DNA of 60,039 nt from Bacteroidota bacterium. GTDB taxonomy: Bacteria > Bacteroidota > Rhodothermia > Rhodothermales > UBA10348. The stretch spans positions 1-60,039 of the forward strand of contig JAJCYR010000051.1 in the NCBI GenBank assembly GCA_029262775.1. The letters run 5' to 3'. Below the pieces are notes generated by a model. That model searched no databases. It worked only from the letters and a program-made list of their open reading frames with translations, and had not been told where the DNA came from. Position numbers and translations under genes: made by a program. Below are positions 54,301 to 60,039 of the stretch, piece by piece (the stretch's first letter is position 1; each line of letters opens with the position of its first letter).

Positions 54301-56737
54301 CGGCGCCGAGTTTACGCTCACGCCCAACAGCCTGCGTCTCGACTCCCTCCGTCTCAGCGGACCAGACCTGCTCATCAGCGGGCGAGGCTACCTGGAACCC
54401 GAGACATCGGACCTCCGCGTGGATCTCGAAATCCCACCCGCGCTCATGCGCATACCTCCACTCAATACGCTGGACATGCAGATTTCAAGTGCGAAGGCCG
54501 ACATCCAGCTGACCGGGCCGGCATCGGGTCGCCGTGCGGTGGGCGATGTGGAAATTCGCGGACTCCGCAATGAGCAAATGTTTTTCAATAAACTGGACGG
54601 CCGTTTGCTCGCCGAGTGGAATGGCGAGGGCGACGTCGCCGTGCAGGCTACGGGTAACGACGAGGCTTCACTCCTCCCCCTCCCCTCGCTTGCCGAGCTC
54701 ACGCTCACGTCCGATGTCATCCAGGTTGTGACCGCGCAGCTTTCGGGCGCCCGAAGCCGGGTGTCGTGGAACGGCGAAGCACTCACGGCCGAAACCGACA
54801 TTACCATCACCCCGACGCGGATCATCTCCTTCACAGCTGCCTTCCAGCCTGCCGACGACCCACCGGTCCTGTTTCTCGATGCGGCCGAAATCCGGCTCGA
54901 CGAGACCAGCTGGAAACTGGCCTCGCCCGCACGCCTCTCGCTCGGCGACGACCCCATGCTGTCCGGGTTTGTGATGACGAGCCAGGGCCGTCGGCTATCG
55001 GCCATCAGCACGCGCCGACCGGGCGAGGCGGCGCGGCACGTGCTCGCGCTGGACCGCATTCCGCTCGGTGCGGGCGCGGACCTGTTCGGATACGCGGGGC
55101 TCGATGGCGAACTTTCGGGGCAGATATCTATCGCGGAAGGAAATATGCAGGGCACACTGCATGGCGTGGTCAGTGCCTATGGACAGGAAATAGGCCCCTT
55201 CACGACCCTTCTCGGAATGGAAAACGACCTGCTTACGCTGCGCAGCGAACTCTCACACGCCGATGGAGGACGTTTGACCGCTGAGGGCACGCTGCCGCTC
55301 GGCGACAACATCGACAGCGGCGCCCGGACAGACATTCGCTTCTCGGTGGAGGCTAGCGACTACCCGGTCGGATGGACGCGCGTCTTCATAGATCCGCTCC
55401 TCATTGACGACCTTCGCGGCAGGCTGACGGGCAGCGTCGACATTTCGGGCCAGACCAACAATCCCACCTGGCAGGGCGCCATGACCCTGCGCGGCGGACG
55501 CATCGGCCTGCCCACCCTCGGCAAGCGCCGGGGCCTGCGCTATTCGGACATCGAGGCAGAACTCGCCTTCCGTGCCGATTCGCTCATCGTCGAGCACGCC
55601 CGCGCCACGAGCGGAGAGGGCGAGGTCACCGGCAGCGGGCACATGATCCTCACGAACCTGCAGCTCGGAACGCTCGCCGTTGACTTCAGGGCCGATCGTT
55701 TCCTGGCGGTCGACAACCGCGAGTACCGGACCGTCGTGAGCGGAGCAGGGCGGCTCGAAGGCACCACCGACCGGCCGCTTTTCGGGGGCGATATCCGCGT
55801 CGTGAGCGCAGATTTCTTCCTGACCGACAACACCACATCCGACGCCTTCGAGCCGGTTACCCTCACGGACAGCGACCTGCTCACGCTGCAGGAACGTTTT
55901 GGCGTACGCATCGCAGCACGGGACACGACGGCATTCGATTTCTTCCGCGTGTTGGCCATTGACGATCTGACCATCCGCCTGGAACGCGACAGCTGGTTCC
56001 GCTCAGAATCGAACCCTGAGATGGATATCCAGCTCGAGGGCCGACTCGACGTGAGCAAGAACCGCAACGAAGACCCGACCGTTTTTGGCACGATCAATAT
56101 CAACCCGGCCCGCAGCCAGATCCGGCAGTTCGGCCGCCGCTTCTCGCTCGACAAGGGCACGTTCACCTTCAACGGTCCGATGGATGAGCCCATCATGGAC
56201 ATGGAGGCCTCCTATGAGGTCCCCTCGCGCTCGAGCGGCGGCCAGGAAGTGACCATCCGGCTCCTCGTCTCGGGCACCCCCGAGGAGCTCACTGTGGACT
56301 TCGAGTCGGACCCCGCCATGGAGCTTGCCGACATCGTGTCGTACATTGCCACCGGACGCCCGGCCAGTGAAAGCTTTCAGATTGTAGGCAGCCAGAATGA
56401 TAACTACCTGCAGTCGGCAGCCGGTCTTGCCATGGGTCCAGTCACCGACCTGATGGAGAATCTGGCCGCATCGAATCTTGGGCTGGACGTCATTGAAATC
56501 ACCCAGTCCGGAACCCAGGGCATGACATTGACTGCCGGTAAATACGTTTCCCCCAAGCTCTACGTGTCCATTTCGCAGCCCTTCTCGCTATCCGAGGGCT
56601 CCGAACGCTCGCCGTCATCGTCCGAACAGGAGACACAGGTAGCCATGGAATACGAAATTGTGCGCAACCTGCTCATCAGCCTGCTCAGCCGGGGCACCAT
56701 CCTGCGCGTCAACCTGCGGTGGGAATATGCCTTCTGA
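51371..56737 (+). CDS. tamB: TamB-like translocation/AsmA-type lipid-transport protein
   Basis: A 1788-residue TamB (DUF490) protein. The ATG at 51371 gives the N-terminal membrane anchor (VIAWSLGSIAGTLVVVLALL); the long beta-rich groove domain follows, and the C-terminal DUF490 core contains ASYEVPSRSSGGQEVTIRLL and SDPAMELADIVSYIATGRPA. TamB spans the periplasm and, with relatives such as YhdP, is implicated in phospholipid transport to the outer membrane. Residues about 626-645 are encoded by long poly-G and poly-C tracts and read mainly as Gly then Pro, unlike any normal TamB segment. Its stop overlaps mlaE. Confidence 0.9.
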   Translation: MTWKKVIAWSLGSIAGTLVVVLALLHVPGILRPVLLGVLRVGLSEKTDVSISASRISGSPLSGLHISDLRLATEQDSTWMHVERLDVTYSLGQMLRGRVEVPHFEMTGTSFSVARRAGGDFVLPSWKRNPESVLPGIHVGQIRLSGLAGRIMGVRDDSTALWVLREAGLLVSDLAIGPAALDGQFSVRVDTLHAAFDYAAPIGAVPVGITAADSAAARGGRLAASGAWNGVAAVGDLPSTLRLSFVAPHSRLELSAEGAPDAASPTGLRVLEASAGGHIGLADLEPFVAGIRSGTQVQVDLAARADTLTANLNSLFTTSTGGSVAVRLTAEPKPEPGAGVGTPAGRTSFSLQADVSALSPAAFLTTFPDGETRLGLSASADGWFSREAELTYAATGALELQKSTLAGWALDSGRADVTVSQDVASWTARVSALGAKLTTRGELRGVSRNEVVADVTLSNLTSRILGPPDSTTIPFAITLSANVRGRTDSLALDLRLTDSSVGDCPVALRRGRGRLQPGQSRLALDLSACDTNLVSAVLQEQLPQKGKSRATASQATSPTAMASAWSLSADLFPAPLHRLLLLPDSAHASGHLSARYSPSSTSTTLALAVPESMSAQLQLAHVVAGGGGGGGPAGGAPPPPPSPPPATGTLRNIAIDAQIFQSRREVARTRADWRAASTTSRAEFRIHEFVADSLDVGRIVDLSPHAIRLQARGSGQFMLGADDGAAKGTGRSTSSGRLALDLAGSIVNGLQLQRAELGLSMTADSTEADLSASWDNPLPGDEGDQETNRVTLEGRAVQQRDGDTVAHMSFSHIDIRQLLPDSSHTSDLSGRVDLSGSVDLRGGAGGTRDSLGSALGAWTAELLLDSTSTLNRVPLGGASGQFRMDPDSMSGRLDVGTTTDASDFGASASFGYAGAQLYADATLTSVPVARLGGIDTDSQLSGRMQTNLYFDDGEWTQIAVSTHSLEGFWSELEVSEGGAEFTLTPNSLRLDSLRLSGPDLLISGRGYLEPETSDLRVDLEIPPALMRIPPLNTLDMQISSAKADIQLTGPASGRRAVGDVEIRGLRNEQMFFNKLDGRLLAEWNGEGDVAVQATGNDEASLLPLPSLAELTLTSDVIQVVTAQLSGARSRVSWNGEALTAETDITITPTRIISFTAAFQPADDPPVLFLDAAEIRLDETSWKLASPARLSLGDDPMLSGFVMTSQGRRLSAISTRRPGEAARHVLALDRIPLGAGADLFGYAGLDGELSGQISIAEGNMQGTLHGVVSAYGQEIGPFTTLLGMENDLLTLRSELSHADGGRLTAEGTLPLGDNIDSGARTDIRFSVEASDYPVGWTRVFIDPLLIDDLRGRLTGSVDISGQTNNPTWQGAMTLRGGRIGLPTLGKRRGLRYSDIEAELAFRADSLIVEHARATSGEGEVTGSGHMILTNLQLGTLAVDFRADRFLAVDNREYRTVVSGAGRLEGTTDRPLFGGDIRVVSADFFLTDNTTSDAFEPVTLTDSDLLTLQERFGVRIAARDTTAFDFFRVLAIDDLTIRLERDSWFRSESNPEMDIQLEGRLDVSKNRNEDPTVFGTININPARSQIRQFGRRFSLDKGTFTFNGPMDEPIMDMEASYEVPSRSSGGQEVTIRLLVSGTPEELTVDFESDPAMELADIVSYIATGRPASESFQIVGSQNDNYLQSAAGLAMGPVTDLMENLAASNLGLDVIEITQSGTQGMTLTAGKYVSPKLYVSISQPFSLSEGSERSPSSSEQETQVAMEYEIVRNLLISLLSRGTILRVNLRWEYAF
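53249..53305 (+). repeat. Poly-G/poly-C mononucleotide tracts in tamB
   Basis: G14 at 53249-53262, G7 at 53270-53276, C17 at 53277-53293 and C11 at 53295-53305, separated only by short interruptions. The reading frame passes through them intact as poly-Gly then poly-Pro. Tracts this long are slippage-prone and could switch tamB in and out of frame, or may have been miscounted during sequencing. Confidence 0.9.
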
Positions 56738-57503
56738 GCGCTCCATCATTACCCAGGCATTTGCCGAAGTCGGCCTCTGTTCGGAGTTCATTGCCACCTT
56801 CTTCCTGCGCTTCTGGCGGCGTCCTTTCGAGGGCCGCGAGCTGCTCCGCCAAATGGATGACGTCGGATCGAAGAGTTTCCTGCTCACGGGCGTCACCGGG
56901 TTTGCCATTGGTATTGTGCTCGCCATGCAGAGTCGCGGCACGCTCATGCGCTTTGGCGCGGAAGCCGTCCTGCCGAGCATGCTCGCCCTGTCTGTCGTCA
57001 AAGAAATCGGCCCCGTCATCACGTCCCTCGTGCTTGCCGGCCGTCTGGGCGCCGGTATGGGCGCCGAAATCGGGAGCATGCGCGTCACCGAGCAGATCGA
57101 GGCACTCGAAGTGGCGGCCCTCAAGCCCTACCACTACCTCGTTATTACGCGCGTCCTGGCGTGCTTTATCATGTTTCCCATCCTCACGCTCTGGACCGAT
57201 GCCATAGCTCTCACGGGTGGCTACCTGGAATCGATTCTGGCGTCTGGTATGGATTACCGCATTTATTTTTCGACCGCGTTTGAGTCGCTCCGCTTCAGCG
57301 ACATCATTATAGATACGGGCAAAACGACCATTTTCGGCCTCATCGTGGGCCTCGTCTCCTGCTACCTCGGCTTTAACGTGCGCGGCGGTACGCGCGAAGT
57401 GGGCCGCGCCGCCATGAAAGCCGTCGTCATGTCATCGCTGCTCATTCTGATAGCCGATGTCATCATTGTCCGTCTCTCGATTGTCCTCTTCGGCAGCATC
57501 TGA
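56727..57503 (+). CDS. mlaE: MlaE-family lipid ABC transporter permease
   Basis: A 258-residue permease of the MlaE/MCE transport system. The ATG at 56727 overlaps the tamB stop; the longer in-frame extension is tamB antisense-frame sequence. Family features: FLLTGVTGFAIGIVLAMQSR, AEIGSMRVTEQIEALEVAAL and multiple hydrophobic helices. With MlaF and MlaD it moves phospholipids between the inner membrane and the periplasm. Confidence 0.93.
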   Translation: MPSERSIITQAFAEVGLCSEFIATFFLRFWRRPFEGRELLRQMDDVGSKSFLLTGVTGFAIGIVLAMQSRGTLMRFGAEAVLPSMLALSVVKEIGPVITSLVLAGRLGAGMGAEIGSMRVTEQIEALEVAALKPYHYLVITRVLACFIMFPILTLWTDAIALTGGYLESILASGMDYRIYFSTAFESLRFSDIIIDTGKTTIFGLIVGLVSCYLGFNVRGGTREVGRAAMKAVVMSSLLILIADVIIVRLSIVLFGSI

Positions 57504-57528
57504 TGGCCGCCCCCCTGGAATTTCTCCA

Positions 57529-58272
57529 ATGAAACCCATTGAACTCCGACATATCCACAAGTCATTCGGTGCGCTCCACGTACTGCGTGGCACCAGCGTG
57601 CGGGTGGAGGCTGGCACGTCGGGAGTCGTCATGGGCGGCTCGGGCAGCGGCAAAAGCGTCCTCATCAAACATATCGTGGGCCTCCTGAAACCCGACGAGG
57701 GTGAGGTCCTGATTGGAGGGAATCGGGTCGATACGCTCGATGGCGACGATCTTGACCGGGTGCGCCTCAGGATCGGTTACCTGTTCCAGAGCGGCGCCCT
57801 GTTCGATTCCATGGATGTGTCCCAGAACATGGCCTTTTTCATGGAGCGCCATACGGAGCTCACGCCGGCCGAGCAGCGTGACCGGACGGACGAACTGCTC
57901 TCATGGGTCGATCTGGCCGACAAACTCCACGCCCAGCCCTCCGAACTCTCCGGTGGACAGCGCAAGCGCATTGCGCTCGCGCGCGCGCTCGTGCTGGAGC
58001 CCTCGATCATGCTCTATGACGAACCTACAACCGGACTCGACCCCGTCTCGGTCCGATCGGTCTCGGAACTGATTGTGCGCCTTCGCGAGGAGCGCGGCCT
58101 GACGTCGGTTGCCATCACGCACGATCTACTCTGCGCCGAAATCATTGCCGACAGTGTGCACTTCCTGTCGAAAGGGTGTATTGTAGCCAGCGGAACGCTC
58201 GACGAGGTAAAGCAGTCGGATCATCCGGCTGTCGTACCTTTCTTCGATTCGACCTATACCCCATCGCCATGA
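57529..58272 (+). CDS. mlaF: MlaF-family lipid ABC transporter ATPase
   Basis: A 247-residue ABC ATPase partner of MlaE. The ATG at 57529 gives MKPIELRHIHKSFGALHVLR. Walker A is GGSGSGKSV, the signature LSGGQRKR, Walker B MLYDEPTTGLDP and the switch His in VAITHDLLCAEIIAD. The MlaF-type IGYLFQSGALFDSMDV is clear. It starts 25 bases after mlaE and overlaps mlaD by four bases. Confidence 0.94.
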   Translation: MKPIELRHIHKSFGALHVLRGTSVRVEAGTSGVVMGGSGSGKSVLIKHIVGLLKPDEGEVLIGGNRVDTLDGDDLDRVRLRIGYLFQSGALFDSMDVSQNMAFFMERHTELTPAEQRDRTDELLSWVDLADKLHAQPSELSGGQRKRIALARALVLEPSIMLYDEPTTGLDPVSVRSVSELIVRLREERGLTSVAITHDLLCAEIIADSVHFLSKGCIVASGTLDEVKQSDHPAVVPFFDSTYTPSP

Positions 58273-59339
58273 ACCGGAACGTTCGCCTCGGAATCCTGAT
58301 TGTCAGCGGTGGCCTGCTGTTTGTCCTGGCGCTATTCGCCATTGGCAGTCGTACGTTTCTTTTCTCGCGTGTAATTGAGTTACGTACGCAGTTCAACAAC
58401 GTGGCTGGCCTGCAGGCCGGCGCCTCGGTGCAGTACCAGGGCGTCGATGTGGGACGCGTCGAGACCGTTGTCCTGCCGGAACAACCCGGTAGCCCCATCA
58501 CGGTCACCATGTCGATTTCCGAACGTGCCAAGGGCCTTATTCGCAAGAATACGCAGGCCCAGATCAAAAGCGATGGCCTCGTGGGGCAGATGATTATTGT
58601 CCTCGTGAGTCCGGACATACCGGCCGAGCCCATTGAAGACGACGATATTCTGCCTGGCGTAGATCCATTTGATCTGTTTGAAATCACCGACCGCGCACTC
58701 GCCTCCGTGCAGGGGTTCGAGCGGGCTGCGCAATCGTTCGAGGAGATCATGCGCGATGTGCAGCTCGGCGAGGGCACGCTTGGCCGCATTATCTATGATT
58801 CCACGCTCTACGTGGAAATGGTGCAGACGACCGGAGAAACGCGGCGCATTCTCGGGAGCCTGGCCACTTCGGCCGAGGCGAACGCCGATATCCTGGTCAA
58901 TATTGCTGCCGAGGCCGCCAAAGGCATCCAGTCCATTCTGGCCAAGGCCGATTCTGGCAGTGGAACGCTCGCCCTGCTGCTCAATGACCCCCGCATTTTC
59001 AACGAACTGCTGGCCACGTCGGATTCGCTGAAAACCATTGCGGGCGATCTCAGGACCGTTTCGCAGTCGGCAGAAAGCGCGGCGCTCTGGGGCTCGCTCG
59101 GTGCATTCCGGTTTGCCGAGCTCATGGAAGCGGCCAAACACAACTGGCTCTTCAAGCGCTACTTCGAGGAGCGTGGCAGCATGGAAATGGCCCCGTTTGA
59201 AATGCGCGAGCGGGCCATTTCAGAGAGCCTCGAGGATATCAGCAAGCGGGAGCTCGAACTGCTTGAGTGGCAAATGCGCCTGGAGGCCCGCGAGGCGGCC
59301 GTCGGCGCGGACAGCACAAGGAGCGGAGACGAGCGGTGA
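58269..59339 (+). CDS. mlaD: MlaD-family MCE lipid-binding protein
   Basis: A 356-residue MCE protein. An N-terminal anchor (LGILIVSGGLLFVLALFAIG) precedes one MCE domain (about 36-112; VAGLQAGASVQYQGVDVGRV is its hallmark). A long helical C-terminal region follows (about 130-350), suggesting a needle-like tube, as in longer MCE proteins. It is the substrate-binding partner of MlaE/MlaF. It overlaps mlaF (ATGA) and the next gene (GTGA). Confidence 0.92.
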   Translation: MNRNVRLGILIVSGGLLFVLALFAIGSRTFLFSRVIELRTQFNNVAGLQAGASVQYQGVDVGRVETVVLPEQPGSPITVTMSISERAKGLIRKNTQAQIKSDGLVGQMIIVLVSPDIPAEPIEDDDILPGVDPFDLFEITDRALASVQGFERAAQSFEEIMRDVQLGEGTLGRIIYDSTLYVEMVQTTGETRRILGSLATSAEANADILVNIAAEAAKGIQSILAKADSGSGTLALLLNDPRIFNELLATSDSLKTIAGDLRTVSQSAESAALWGSLGAFRFAELMEAAKHNWLFKRYFEERGSMEMAPFEMRERAISESLEDISKRELELLEWQMRLEAREAAVGADSTRSGDER

Positions 59340-60039
59340 AGTTCATTCTGGAGCACGAGGATCCGTCCGGCGCGCGCGCCGGACGCCTCGAAACCGATCA
59401 CGGTCTCATAGAAACACCCATTTTCATGCCGGTCGGTACGGTAGGCAGCGTCAAGGGCGTCTGGCCGCACGAACTTGCAGGCGACATTGGCGCCCAGATC
59501 ATCCTCGGCAACACGTATCACCTCTACCTGCGCCCGGGCATGGAGGTCATGCGGGAAGCCGGCGGCCTGCACCCCTTCATGAACTGGAACGGCCCCATTC
59601 TGACCGATTCGGGTGGTTACCAGGTGTTCAGCCTCGCCGAGCGCCGGAAGCTGAGTGAAAACGGGGTTACGTTCCAGTCCCACATTGACGGGAGTTACCA
59701 CGAATTCACGCCCGAAAACGTCATCGATACGCAGCGCGCCATTGGATCGGACATCATGATGGTGCTCGATGAGTGCCCGCCGGGCGATGCCAACCTCGCG
59801 TATGCGCGCACGTCGAACGAACTGACCGTGCGCTGGGCCGAGCGATGCCGGCGGCGCTACGACGAAACGGAGGAGTGCTACGGCCCCGGTCAGGGACTCT
59901 ACGGCCACAGCCAGGCCCTGTTTGGCATTGTGCAGGGCGTGGTGCATGCCGACGTGCGCCGCGAGTCGGCCCGCATGCTCATGGAGCTCGACTTTCCGGG
60001 GTACGCCATTGGCGGACTTTCGGTCGGCGAGCCCGCCGA
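59336..60039 (+). CDS. tgt: tRNA-guanine transglycosylase, 5' part
   Basis: The gene runs off the window; about 234 codons are visible. The GTG overlaps the mlaD stop. It exchanges guanine for the queuosine precursor at position 34 of four tRNAs. Motifs: IETPIFMPVGTVGSVKGV, LGNTYHLYLRPG, the catalytic-Asp region ILTDSGGYQVFSLA, IMMVLDECPPGD, FGIVQGVVH and GYAIGGLSVGEP. The zinc site would lie beyond the edge. Position 59850-59900 encodes a short insertion-like loop (TEECYGPGQGLYGHSQ). Confidence 0.95.
   Translation, partial: MKFILEHEDPSGARAGRLETDHGLIETPIFMPVGTVGSVKGVWPHELAGDIGAQIILGNTYHLYLRPGMEVMREAGGLHPFMNWNGPILTDSGGYQVFSLAERRKLSENGVTFQSHIDGSYHEFTPENVIDTQRAIGSDIMMVLDECPPGDANLAYARTSNELTVRWAERCRRRYDETEECYGPGQGLYGHSQALFGIVQGVVHADVRRESARMLMELDFPGYAIGGLSVGEPA

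Noticed and set aside
1..60039. tRNA, rRNA, CRISPR arrays and transposase genes
   Set aside because: I found no tRNA T-arm or cloverleaf pattern, no rRNA sequence, no spaced identical repeats and no transposase or integrase in any frame.

Overview
The window is a gene-dense, GC-rich chromosomal segment from a Gram-negative, heterotrophic bacterium. It encodes outer-membrane biogenesis genes (TamA/TamB, Mla), many Sec signal peptides ending in A-Q, lipoproteins with lipoboxes, and a Sec-type (clade II) nitrous-oxide reductase cluster in the order cytochrome c, nosZ, membrane protein/nosL, nosD, nosF, nosY. Together with a deoxynucleoside kinase, an Rrf2 regulator and many 6-bladed beta-propeller lipoproteins, this suggests the Bacteroidota/Rhodothermota neighbourhood. 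Gemmatimonadota is the main alternative. This placement is inference; there is no rRNA or tRNA gene in the window to anchor it.

Layout. 1-7.9 kb: the tail of a LuxR-type regulator, then one membrane-fusion protein with two RND permeases in a tight operon. 7.8-14.6 kb: an accessory patch. It holds a yefM-yoeB toxin-antitoxin cassette bounded by 26-bp direct repeats, five 6-bladed beta-propeller genes (one a pseudogene, two obvious tandem paralogues), a truncated orphan antitoxin and a small hypothetical gene, followed by an AAA/DUF4143 ATPase. 15.8-19.9 kb: three secreted amidohydrolases, the middle one stripped of its metal ligands. 20.0-26.9 kb: an Fe-S Rrf2 regulator followed by the nitrous-oxide reductase operon, with nosL fused to a membrane protein. 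27-31.1 kb: a truncated propeller gene, a Fic protein, and MscS and CorA channels. 31.1-32.8 kb: a DUF3179 protein and a DoxX protein. 32.9-39.2 kb: a seven-gene minus-strand operon (outer-membrane-like protein, carbamoyltransferase, FxLYD lipoprotein, small membrane protein, Tat-exported class V aminotransferase, LhgO-like oxidase, AhpD-like protein). It ends at a strong bidirectional terminator. 39.4-43.2 kb: another propeller lipoprotein and valS. 43.4-46.8 kb: deoxynucleoside kinase, an outer-membrane plug/barrel protein, and EcsC. 46.9-60 kb: clpX, then a plus-strand envelope operon (YihY/BrkB, TamA, TamB, MlaE, MlaF, MlaD) running into tgt, which is cut by the window edge.

How the genes work together. 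The nos operon reduces N2O and is probably controlled by the adjacent Fe-S Rrf2 protein; similar operator-like sequences lie in front of both. The 48-59 kb block couples TamA/TamB with the Mla/MCE transporter in one overlapping transcription unit, which points to a joint role in outer-membrane lipid supply. The most unusual items are the amidohydrolase/pseudoenzyme pair, the NosL fusion with an internal lipobox, the poly-G/poly-C tract inside tamB, the repeat-bounded toxin-antitoxin cassette with a decayed relative 2 kb away, and the unassigned carbamoyltransferase/aminotransferase/oxidase operon.
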